This document shows, piece after piece, positions 7,461 to 14,696 of a stretch of DNA of 20,015 nt. Each line of letters starts with the position of its first letter. The first letter of the stretch is position 1. The position numbers were made by a program, and so were the translations under genes. The stretch is from contig JAMCTA010000178.1 in NCBI GenBank assembly GCA_023381895.1, positions 1-20,015 on the forward strand, in the 5' to 3' direction. This stretch comes from Chloroflexota bacterium (lineage in GTDB: Bacteria > Chloroflexota > UBA4733). Below the pieces are notes generated by a model. It did not search any database and was not told the origin of the DNA. It saw only the letters and a program-made list of their open reading frames with translations.

Positions 7461-8359
7461 GCTCTGTGGCGGGCCAAGCGGTTCGAGTCACGCGCACACG
7501 CCCGCGCTCCGTTACGTGGTACCGAAGGAAGAGTGTCCGACGGGCCTTCGCACGGACCATCGCTACTCTCATTATCGCTGCCGGTGCTTTGATCGTGCTC
7601 TTCCCGATCGCATGGATGCTCTCTACCTCACTGAAGACCGATCAAGAAACGGTTGCCATTCCGATTCAGTGGATCCCCAAAGTACTGCAGTGGCAGAACT
7701 ACCCGAATGCGCTGACGGCGCTCCCCTTCGAGCTGTTCTTCCGGAATACGTTCATCATCACAATTCTCTCGGTCGTTGGAACGGTGCTTTCGGGATCGCT
7801 CGTCGGCTTCGGCTTTGCCCGTCTCCGTGCTCCAGGTCGTGATGGGCTATTCCTGCTGGTACTGGCGACTTTGATCCTGCCGTCGCAGGTGACCGTGATC
7901 CCTCAGTTCGTCCTTTTCCAGAAATTGGGCTGGGTCAATACCTTCGCCCCACTCATCGTGCCAAACTACTTTGGTTCAGCCTTCAACATCTTCCTCTTGC
8001 GCCAGTTTTTTATGACGGTGCCCAGGGAGATGGACGAAGCTGCGGTCATCGATGGGGCCAGCTGGTTGCAGGTCTGGTATCGCATCATGCTTCCCTTGTC
8101 CCTTCCCGCTCTCGGCATCATTGCGATCTTTCAGTTCATCTACTCCTGGAATGACTTCTTTGGGCAGCTCATTTACCTCAACAACAACAATGTCTGGACT
8201 GTCGCTCTTGGTCTCGCTGGCTTCACGGCCTCCTATGGTGGCACAGCCTGGAATCTCCTGATGGCCGCGAGTCTGGTAGCGGTGTTGCCTTGTATCCTGC
8301 TGTTCTTCTTCGCGCAGCGCTACTTCGTGCAAGGAATCGTGATCTCTGGGGTCAAGTAG
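7457..8359 (+). CDS. Carbohydrate ABC transporter permease, MalG/UgpE type
   Basis: Second membrane subunit of the same CUT1 importer. 300 residues, with a basic cytoplasmic N-terminus (Arg-rich to about residue 33) and a first helix at about 34-56. The EAA loop is at about 193-212 (DEAAVIDGASWLQVWYRIML). It starts within the stop of the upstream permease (ATGA, 4-bp overlap), so the two are translated together. About 100 bp separate it from the binding-protein gene. No ATP-binding subunit follows, so the importer presumably borrows a shared MsmK/UgpC-like ATPase encoded elsewhere, as known for many CUT1 systems in Gram-positive-type bacteria. Confidence 0.94.
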   Translation: MSSVAGQAVRVTRTRPRSVTWYRRKSVRRAFARTIATLIIAAGALIVLFPIAWMLSTSLKTDQETVAIPIQWIPKVLQWQNYPNALTALPFELFFRNTFIITILSVVGTVLSGSLVGFGFARLRAPGRDGLFLLVLATLILPSQVTVIPQFVLFQKLGWVNTFAPLIVPNYFGSAFNIFLLRQFFMTVPREMDEAAVIDGASWLQVWYRIMLPLSLPALGIIAIFQFIYSWNDFFGQLIYLNNNNVWTVALGLAGFTASYGGTAWNLLMAASLVAVLPCILLFFFAQRYFVQGIVISGVK

Positions 8360-8458
8360 GAGGTTTTCTTGGCCATCGTTCATTTCACCCATGCCGATGA
8401 GGGCGCGAGCCGATGGGGCTTGCGTAGAGTCTTCAATGGTCGAAAGTGAGGAGGACCA

Positions 8459-9967
8459 ATGTCTGATCTAGAACGGTCATCAGTTGAGCCCAGGGTGTCC
8501 CGCCGGGCAGTGGTCCGCGGATTTGGCTTGACGGGGATGGGGGTGCTTGCGGCGAGCGTGCTGGCAGCTTGTGGTGGGTCGACCTCGACCACAACTTCAG
8601 CGTCGAGTACGGCTGCCAGCAGCACGACCGCTAGCGCCTCGTCCACTACAACGTCGAAAGCGGCAGCTGCTGCCACGAAGACGACGCCCAGTGTTATCGG
8701 CCAGAACCCCACCGGGAAAAAAGGTGAGGTCACCTGGCTGGTGCGTACAGGACTGTCGGAAAACAACTGGGAGAATAAGGTCGTCAAGCCAGGTTTTGAC
8801 AAAGCCTACCCCAAGATTCACCTGAACATCATCGTCGCACCATGGGCCCAGTTCGATCCGAAGCTCTTCACCCTCTTTGCCGCTGGCACGCCGGTGGATA
8901 TCTGGTCGCACTGGGGCCAGTCGGGCTTTGCCGACTACGTCCACAAAGGAATGGTGGCCGACCTGACCGCGATGATCAGTGCCGATCACTACGATCTGAA
9001 TGCCTTCCAGCCAGGACTGGTCGACATCTACAAGGCCGGAGGCAAGTATCTGGGCCTTCCCAACGACACGACCTTTGGCATGCCCCTGATCTATAATGCC
9101 AGCATGCTTCAAAAAGCTGGCATCACAACGCCACCCGGACAGGACTGGAGCAATCCCTGGACGTGGGCCCAGATGGTCGAAGCTGCCAAGAAGATGACGA
9201 CGAATTACGGCGCCCCAACAGCCACCTATGGCCTGGAGATGTCTACTGATCTCCAACTGCTGGCCCGCCTCGGTGGCATCGATCTCTACACGTGGTCGGT
9301 GACGACCTCGGGTGGTATCGCCAAGCCGTCAGATTATCACGCCGATGATCCGGCGGTGGTCGATGCCGTGCAGTCCGTGTATGACCTCATGTACAAGGAG
9401 AAGGTCATGCCGACGCCGCAGCTAGGTAACGCACTGAGCGCTGGGAACCTCGATCCGTTCGAGTCGCAGAAGATAGCCATGAACTGGAATGGCGGCTGGA
9501 ACTACTGGGTCTACAAGCCTGTCATTCACGACTTCAAGTGGGTTCCAGCAGCAGATCCCAAGCTCAAGACCAACTCCACCACCGAGTACACCGACCCGTG
9601 GATGCTCTCCTCCAAGAGCAAAGACCCAGAGTCCGCTTGGACCTTCATGAAGTACTTGCTCAGCTACGACAGCCAGGTGGCCTACGCAAAGGCTACTGGA
9701 GCGCCTCCAGGCAACGCCAAGGCTGCCGATGTGTGGCTGCAGACGATGGTCGAGCCCACAGGATTGACAGTCGACCAACTCAAGCAGGTCGCCCAAGGCG
9801 CCCTCAAGGACGGCAAGGAGAGCTACAACCACCTGCTCGTCAACTACGACCAGATCGCCAGCGCCGAAACCCAGGCGTTGAGTAACGTCTGGAACGGTAA
9901 GGCCTCGCCAGCCGACGGCCTCAAGCAGGCGAAAGCTGCAGTCGACGCCGTCCTGGCGAAGATGTAG
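8459..9967 (+). CDS. Extracellular solute-binding lipoprotein of the sugar ABC importer
   Basis: Captures the sugar outside the membrane and delivers it to the two permeases. 502 residues, somewhat longer than typical (about 420-450) because of an N-terminal leader and linker. The leader has a twin-arginine stretch (SRRAVVRGF, Arg15-Arg16), a hydrophobic segment and the lipobox LAAC ending at Cys38, so it looks like a Tat-exported lipoprotein. A Ser/Thr/Ala-rich linker at about 40-75 tethers the binding domain. The body has the family 1 layout, with aromatic segments such as WNGGWNYWVYKP that could line a sugar site. AGGAGGA four bases before the ATG supports the start. It is the last gene of the operon and is followed by a strong hairpin at 10001-10035. 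Confidence 0.93.
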   Translation: MSDLERSSVEPRVSRRAVVRGFGLTGMGVLAASVLAACGGSTSTTTSASSTAASSTTASASSTTTSKAAAAATKTTPSVIGQNPTGKKGEVTWLVRTGLSENNWENKVVKPGFDKAYPKIHLNIIVAPWAQFDPKLFTLFAAGTPVDIWSHWGQSGFADYVHKGMVADLTAMISADHYDLNAFQPGLVDIYKAGGKYLGLPNDTTFGMPLIYNASMLQKAGITTPPGQDWSNPWTWAQMVEAAKKMTTNYGAPTATYGLEMSTDLQLLARLGGIDLYTWSVTTSGGIAKPSDYHADDPAVVDAVQSVYDLMYKEKVMPTPQLGNALSAGNLDPFESQKIAMNWNGGWNYWVYKPVIHDFKWVPAADPKLKTNSTTEYTDPWMLSSKSKDPESAWTFMKYLLSYDSQVAYAKATGAPPGNAKAADVWLQTMVEPTGLTVDQLKQVAQGALKDGKESYNHLLVNYDQIASAETQALSNVWNGKASPADGLKQAKAAVDAVLAKM

Positions 9968-10000
9968 AACGGCTGGTCGCGCGACAGAGATCGGCTCGTG

Positions 10001-10035
10001 CTGGGGGACGGTGGGCAAAGTCCACCGTCCCCCAG
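10001..10035. terminator. Strong bidirectional hairpin between the binding protein and pnp
   Basis: CTGGGGGACGGTGG (10001-10014) and CCACCGTCCCCCAG (10022-10035) form a perfect 14-bp stem with a 7-base loop, 34 bases after the binding-protein stop. No T-run follows on either strand, so it may act as a 3'-end stabiliser or a factor-dependent terminator. Its position between convergent genes fits a shared terminator. Confidence 0.7.
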
Positions 10036-10151
10036 TCGCGTCTTGTCCGGTGTAGCGACGTGGCTTGAATGTCTGCGCCAGCCGCTCATCGCTGGGGCGA
10101 GCTATCTCTGCAGACGTGTCCAAGGGTAGCCGCGAGATCACCCTGTTCGGA

Positions 10152-10211
10152 CCACGCGGCCCTTCCAGATGTCGGATCAGCACGCTGCCGGCTGTCATCC
10201 GGGCCGCGTGG
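10152..10211. repeat. Nested inverted repeat just beyond the pnp stop
   Basis: CCACGCGGCCC (10152-10162) and GGGCCGCGTGG (10201-10211) are perfect 11-bp complements. Inside them CGGAT plus CAGC (10173-10181) can pair with GCTG and ATCCG (10191-10201) with a 2-base bulge; the G at 10201 is shared between the two stems. As RNA from the minus strand it would lie about 26 bases after the pnp stop. It may be the pnp 3' end, a small structured RNA, or a remnant of a repeated element. No open frame here is convincing. Confidence 0.5.
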
Positions 10212-10236
10212 CGGAGCCTACGCAGGTCGCGCGGTG

Positions 10237-12531
10237 CTAACCCTCGTCGTCGCGATGCGTAAAGTGATATCCAGGAGGGGGATTTTCCTGTCCGCCGCCG
10301 TGACGATCCGGGCGCTCGCGGAAAGAGGAGCTGCCACGTTCGCCGCGGTGTCCGCCGGAATCTCCTGCCATGAAGCGACGGCCGTCAGAGGTCCGCCCAC
10401 CGTGTCCTCCGGATTCTCTTGGGCCAAGGCGCTCGCCTTCGCGAGGCTCGACGTAATCGGGCAGGAGTACCTTGTGAGAGAGATTGATACGTCCTTGCGC
10501 GTCAATTCCAATTACCTTGACTCTTAGCGAGTCACCGATTTTGACGACATCGTCGACCTTCTCGACAAAGCGATTTGCCAGCTGGTTGATCCGCACCAAA
10601 CCTTCTTTGCCGGGAATGATCTCGACAAAGGCCCCCATGTCCATGATGCGCTTGACGGTGCCGACATATTCTTTACCCACCTCGACGTCCTCGGTCATTG
10701 CCTGGATCATCGAGACAGCTCGTTCCGCGGCAGCCCCATCGTTGGTCGCAATGTTGATCGTTCCGTCATCTTCGATCTCAATGGTTGAGGTGGTCTCTTC
10801 TTGAATCTTACGAATGTTCTTACCACCAGGACCAATGACGACGCCGATCTTCTCGGGGTTGATCTTGATGGTGATGATTCGTGGTGCGAACGGCGACATG
10901 TGCGAGCGCGGCGTAGGCAAGGCATCGAGCATCTTCTGGAGAATGAAGAGCCGACCTTCACGGGCACGAGCCAGAGCATCACGCATGATGTCGAATGGCA
11001 GGCCCCCTGCCTTGAGATCCATCTGCAGGGCAGTGATCCCATCAGCCGTGCCAGCGACTTTGAAGTCCATGTCGCCGAGGGCGTCTTCAGCGCCGAGGAT
11101 GTCGGTGAGCACGACAAAGCGACTGTTGTCATCTGACGTGATCAGACCCATAGCGACGCCGGCGACGGCGGATTTGATCGGAACGCCAGCGTCCATAAGT
11201 GCAAGCGTGCTGCCGCAAACCGATGCCATCGACGTCGAGCCGTTCGAGGAAAGGATCTCCGATACCACACGAATGGTATAGGGAAATTGCTCGCGCGGAG
11301 GGATAACGGAGAGGAGCGCACGCTCGGCAAGCGCGCCGTGACCAATCTCGCGACGGCCAGGATTGCCTACGCGCTTCACTTCTCCCGTCGAGAACCCTGG
11401 CATATTGTACTGATGGATATACCGCTTCGTTTCCTCCGGGCCGAGGGATCGCAGTATCTGTTCCTCTGCGCCGGAGGCTAGGGTCACGATAGTGAGCGCT
11501 TGAGTCTGCCCACGCGTGAAGAGTCCAGAGCCATGGGTTCGGGGAAGGAGCCCGGCTTCGCACGTAATCGGGCGAATCTGGTCGAGAGACCGACCATCCA
11601 GGCGCACTTGCTGGGCCAGATACTGCTCGCGCACTGCGCGTTTATAGGCGCTCTCGAAGGCTTCAGTCACCTGGTCTGGTGGCAGGTCCGGAAGTGCCTC
11701 GAGGAGAGCAGCTTTGTAGCTTGCAGTTGCAGCATCCATAGCCGCCTTATCACCGAACACGAGCCGCTCGGGAAGAATGCTCTTGAGGGTCGCCTCCACC
11801 TGCACCTTGACTCCGTCCGGTAGTCCGTGCAGAAGAAACTCACGCTTTGGCTTTCCCGCAGCAGTGACGAACTGCTCCTGGAGCTCGCACAGCTCTTTGA
11901 TGTACCGATGGGCTTCCTGAATTGCTCGCAATACGACGTCTTCGGGAACGGAGTCAGCCCCGGCCTCAACCATAATCACGGCATCTTTGGTGCCAGCGAC
12001 CGTGAGGTCGAGCTCGCTCTGCTTCAATTGCTGCTCGGTGGGATTGACGACGAACTGCCCATCGATGAGGCTCATTCTCACTGCGCCGACAGGGCCGTTG
12101 AACGGAATGTCTGAAATAGAAACGGCGGCGGATGCAGCCACGATGCCGAGGATGTCCGGTGGATTCTCCTGATCCGCGGAGAGCGTTGTAATGACAATCT
12201 GCACGTCGTGACGCATGCCCTTGGGGAAGAGAGGGCGCAGTGGTCGATCGATGAGGCGGCATACGAGGATTGCCTCATCGGTAGGCCGGCCCTCGCGCCG
12301 CACGTAGCGGCTGCCCGGAATTTTCCCGGCAGCGTAGAGACGCTCTTCGTAATCAATCGTCAGAGGAAAGAAATCCTGGCCGGGGCGCGGATCCTTTGAT
12401 GCCACGACGGTAGCAAGCACGATCGTGTCGCCGTAGCGCGCCAGAATAGACCCATCGGCTTGGCATGCTACTTTACCTGTCTCGAGGCTGATCGTCCGGC
12501 CAGCCAGCTGCAGTTCAACGCGCTGAATCAT
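10237..12531 (-). CDS. pnp: Polyribonucleotide nucleotidyltransferase (PNPase)
   Basis: Phosphorolytic 3'-5' exoribonuclease of mRNA decay, a cytoplasmic trimer. 764 residues. It has two RNase PH-type halves, the second containing the active-site region with RSLDQIRPI, TRGQTQAL and DILGAEDALGDMDFKVAG. An all-helical linker separates the halves. The KH domain covers about 554-617 (VIGPGGK at 565-571) and the S1 domain about 618-691. The last 73 residues form a Gly/Arg/Ser/His-rich tail that is probably disordered and may bind RNA; such a tail is absent from E. coli PNPase. The ATG at 12531 is preceded by a GAGAG-rich stretch. rpsO lies 35 bp upstream in the same direction, the classic rpsO-pnp order. 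Confidence 0.98.
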   Translation of the reverse strand: MIQRVELQLAGRTISLETGKVACQADGSILARYGDTIVLATVVASKDPRPGQDFFPLTIDYEERLYAAGKIPGSRYVRREGRPTDEAILVCRLIDRPLRPLFPKGMRHDVQIVITTLSADQENPPDILGIVAASAAVSISDIPFNGPVGAVRMSLIDGQFVVNPTEQQLKQSELDLTVAGTKDAVIMVEAGADSVPEDVVLRAIQEAHRYIKELCELQEQFVTAAGKPKREFLLHGLPDGVKVQVEATLKSILPERLVFGDKAAMDAATASYKAALLEALPDLPPDQVTEAFESAYKRAVREQYLAQQVRLDGRSLDQIRPITCEAGLLPRTHGSGLFTRGQTQALTIVTLASGAEEQILRSLGPEETKRYIHQYNMPGFSTGEVKRVGNPGRREIGHGALAERALLSVIPPREQFPYTIRVVSEILSSNGSTSMASVCGSTLALMDAGVPIKSAVAGVAMGLITSDDNSRFVVLTDILGAEDALGDMDFKVAGTADGITALQMDLKAGGLPFDIMRDALARAREGRLFILQKMLDALPTPRSHMSPFAPRIITIKINPEKIGVVIGPGGKNIRKIQEETTSTIEIEDDGTINIATNDGAAAERAVSMIQAMTEDVEVGKEYVGTVKRIMDMGAFVEIIPGKEGLVRINQLANRFVEKVDDVVKIGDSLRVKVIGIDAQGRINLSHKVLLPDYVEPREGERLGPRESGGHGGRTSDGRRFMAGDSGGHRGERGSSSFRERPDRHGGGQENPPPGYHFTHRDDEG

Positions 12532-12566
12532 GAATACTCTCTCTCGCGGGAATGGGATGACTCGTG

Positions 12567-12836
12567 CTATCCGCGCAAGCCGAGGCGGGCAATCAACTCG
12601 CGATAGTGCTGCGGATGCTGGCGATTGATGTAGCGGAGCAGGCGCCGTCGTCGCCCGACCATCTTCAAGAGTCCGCGCTCACTGCTGTAGTCATGCTTAT
12701 GCACACGCATATGCTCGACCATCGAGTTGATGCGAGCAGTCAGCACTGCGACTTGTACACCAGCCGACCCAACGTCCGTGTCGTGGGCACGATACTCTGC
12801 AATGATCTGGCGCTTCTGCTCGCCCTCTATCGCCAC
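12567..12836 (-). CDS. rpsO: 30S ribosomal protein S15
   Basis: Small-subunit protein that binds 16S rRNA helices 20-22 and helps platform assembly. 89 residues, the standard length. It shows the family signature from [14 protein letters not shown] through [20 protein letters not shown] and a C-terminal [22 protein letters not shown]. The start is GTG at 12836, with GGAAGGGA about seven bases upstream; no ATG fits. pnp follows by 35 bp, so one transcript probably carries both. Upstream, an extended -10 element at 12907-12915 is a good promoter candidate. Confidence 0.98.
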   Translation of the reverse strand: MAIEGEQKRQIIAEYRAHDTDVGSAGVQVAVLTARINSMVEHMRVHKHDYSSERGLLKMVGRRRRLLRYINRQHPQHYRELIARLGLRG

Positions 12837-13172
12837 GCGCTGATCCCTTCCGCCCCAAGGGCGTGCCTACCCATTCGTCTTCCAACACATGCTCTATAAC
12901 CTTCGCAGTATAGCAGCTTCAACACTCGGCGTGGGATCAGTGGGCAGCAGCTAGTCATTGCGCGTCTGGGCTCTCTCGCAATCCATCTTGGGAACACCCT
13001 GTGACTGGCGCTATGACAGGCCGTAGCCACTGTACTCCGAGCTACCTTCACCGTCGGTGGGGGCCACAGCGCGTGCCTGTAATACTTCGTCTCCACTAGC
13101 GTTCCTTCTCGTGAAGCGTGTGGGCTCGCGGGCCGAGCCGTGCCGTTATCGCGAGCCAGCGAGAAGGGATAG
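12837..13172. promoter_or_regulatory. Divergent intergenic region between rpsO and the secreted-protein gene
   Basis: About 336 bp. The left part holds the rpsO promoter. The right part has two overlapping hairpin options just before the ribosome-binding site of the plus-strand gene: GGCTCG (13123-13128) pairs with CGAGCC (13134-13139), or GGCTCGCG (13123-13130) pairs with CGCGAGCC (13150-13157). A minus-strand open frame spanning 12827-13096 has no family resemblance and covers the rpsO promoter, so I do not call it. Confidence 0.5.
12907..12915 (-). promoter_or_regulatory. Extended -10 promoter candidate for rpsO-pnp
   Basis: On the minus strand TGC is directly followed by TATACT, an extended -10 with five of six core positions. 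No good -35 lies 17 bases upstream, which is tolerated with an extended -10. The transcript would begin near 12900, about 64 bases before the GTG of rpsO. Confidence 0.5.
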
Positions 13173-14009
13173 ATGATGGTGGCAACTCATTCATCGTGGC
13201 GGATTGCTAGCCGGGCGCTCATCGCAGGGATGCTCTTCTTGTCACTAGGAATGGCAGGCGTAGCCTCCGCTGCCGGTCACGAGAACGATCACAAGACAGG
13301 CAGACAGGCGATCTCGAGCGATGAGGGTCATGCGTCCACAGAATATCAGCACGATCGCGGCGGTGGACCGCCTACTACTATGCGGGTGAAGGCGTCGTTG
13401 TCAGAAGAGGCTCCGCATTCTGGGACTGATCGTCGCGCCGAGCCGTCATCGCGGTCGAGCGATCAGGTCGTCTCTACGACGTTGACGGCAGTAATCACTA
13501 CGACTGCTGTCTTTTCAAGCGACCATGACGCCAATGAACCTCAGTGCAATCACGGTGAGGAGGTCCGTAAAGAGGTGCACGTCGTACCATCTGGTAGTGA
13601 GGCGCACGGAGACGCCGTTAGTGTTGTGGCACGTTCAGAGGCAACGTGCACCACTGTCACGGCGAGCACCACACAGCCTTCGTCGACCGTGACCACGACT
13701 TCGCACTCTCTCAGCACGTCCACTTCCACTTCTACCTCTCTCACGACATCGAGCTCAGCCACAACGTCGACATCGTCCACCGGGCAGGCGTCGACGACCT
13801 CAACCGCGCAGTCGACAACCACCAGCACGACCAGCTCGAGCACCACGTCGGCAACGTCTACGTCAGCGACCACGACGTCCGCGGCTACTTCCGAGGAGAG
13901 TAGATCGCCGTCATCGAACTTGCCATCGCCATCAGCCCTTGTCAGCGGCGTTGCGCACTTCTTGGGAGCGTTATTGCGACATGTCGGCTCTCTGTTCAAG
14001 CATCTCTAG
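13173..14009 (+). CDS. Secreted Ser/Thr-rich low-complexity protein, function unknown
   Basis: I do not recognise a family. 278 residues. The N-terminus is a signal peptide: basic start, hydrophobic stretch at about 15-30, cleavage site ASA near residue 33. Then comes a hydrophilic, His/Asp/Glu-rich part (35-155) with two cysteines (125 and 159) that might form a disulfide. About 80 residues of almost pure Ser/Thr with some Ala (160-240) follow. The last 25 residues are an amphipathic, His/Leu-rich segment that could touch a membrane or partner. GAGAAGGGA lies 3-9 bases before the two consecutive ATGs (13173, 13176); either may be used. The Ser/Thr tract resembles a wall-spanning or glycosylated linker. 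It runs convergently to an ECF sigma operon, so a shared envelope role is possible but unproven. Confidence 0.75.
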   Translation: MMVATHSSWRIASRALIAGMLFLSLGMAGVASAAGHENDHKTGRQAISSDEGHASTEYQHDRGGGPPTTMRVKASLSEEAPHSGTDRRAEPSSRSSDQVVSTTLTAVITTTAVFSSDHDANEPQCNHGEEVRKEVHVVPSGSEAHGDAVSVVARSEATCTTVTASTTQPSSTVTTTSHSLSTSTSTSTSLTTSSSATTSTSSTGQASTTSTAQSTTTSTTSSSTTSATSTSATTTSAATSEESRSPSSNLPSPSALVSGVAHFLGALLRHVGSLFKHL

Positions 14010-14099
14010 AGTCGCCCTTGATCTGATGGAAGAGTTCCCCTCTAGGGCAGTACAAGGCAGCGATGGTCTGGCCGAGTGCAATCTTAGGCAACTGGCTGG

Positions 14100-14693
14100 T
14101 CAGAGGCCAGCTGTGAGATGGCGTCGGAGGTCTGCAAGAGCGCGGTGCTGGAGAACACGGACGTGGTTTGGCGTCTTACGAAGGAGAGACGCCACCTCTT
14201 CGACCGTCATACTCTCGAAGAAGCGCAAGACGACTACCTGCTGGCGATCTGGCTTGAGCTTCCGAAGCGCGTGCCTCACTGCTTCAGTATCAGCATGCAG
14301 AAGTGCCACGCGCTCTGGGTCATCCGTCGATGCTGCGACGGTTTCCATCGCAAGTTCCGGCAGACGGTCGATTCGAGAGCGTCGCTGTGCGCTCACGACG
14401 ACGTTATGAGCGATTGCCAACAACCAAGCGACAAAGGGTGTCTCACCCTGACGGTACCGGTTCAAGGCTCGCCAAGCCTGCAGGAAGGTTTGCTGCGTGA
14501 AGTCCTCGGCCTCAGCGCGATCTCCGGACCGGAAGTAGCAGTGCCGGTACACGCGGGCCACGTGAAGACTGTACAAGTTGCCGAATGCCGTCGTATCACC
14601 ATGGATAGCACGGCACACCAGGTCGGCTTCGTCGCGGCCGTCCGCACTGGACGTAGCTGTCAGTGCTGCGGTTGCCCGATCTGCCGTGCCCAT
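14100..14693 (-). CDS. ECF-type RNA polymerase sigma factor
   Basis: Directs RNA polymerase to a small regulon, usually for envelope or stress responses. 197 residues, typical for ECF sigma factors. Region sigma-2 spans about 37-106, with AEDFTQQTFLQAWRAL as the core -10 recognition and RNAP-contact helix. Sigma-4 spans about 138-190 (LKPDRQQVVVLRFFE, then the helix-turn-helix VEEVASLLRKTPNHVRVLQHRAL). Region sigma-3 is absent, as expected. The ATG at 14693 lies three bases after the stop of the upstream membrane protein gene, so the two are coupled. I see no strong separate Shine-Dalgarno. Confidence 0.92.
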   Translation of the reverse strand: MGTADRATAALTATSSADGRDEADLVCRAIHGDTTAFGNLYSLHVARVYRHCYFRSGDRAEAEDFTQQTFLQAWRALNRYRQGETPFVAWLLAIAHNVVVSAQRRSRIDRLPELAMETVAASTDDPERVALLHADTEAVRHALRKLKPDRQQVVVLRFFESMTVEEVASLLRKTPNHVRVLQHRALADLRRHLTAGL

Positions 14694-14696
14694 TGA

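Noticed and set aside
7478..7492. tRNA-like T-loop string GGTTCGAGTC
   Set aside because: It lies within the second permease coding region and no acceptor, D or anticodon stems surround it; no tRNA was recognised in the window.
10065..10527. Plus-strand open frames at the end of pnp
   Set aside because: They overlap the real pnp C-terminal coding sequence and the inverted repeat; no family resemblance or ribosome-binding site.
12827..13096. Minus-strand open frame of 89 codons upstream of and overlapping rpsO
   Set aside because: It has no recognisable family, overlaps the rpsO start and covers its promoter; composition looks like chance translation.
13650..13900. Possible tandem DNA repeat or CRISPR-like array
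   Set aside because: The repetition is low-complexity Ser/Thr coding (mixed ACG/TCG/ACC/AGC codons) without constant repeat units or spacers; no CRISPR array is present.
14006..14045. Hairpin CTAGAG/CTCTAG between the secreted-protein gene and the sigma gene as a terminator
   Set aside because: Only six pairs with a 28-base loop and no T-run; too weak to call.
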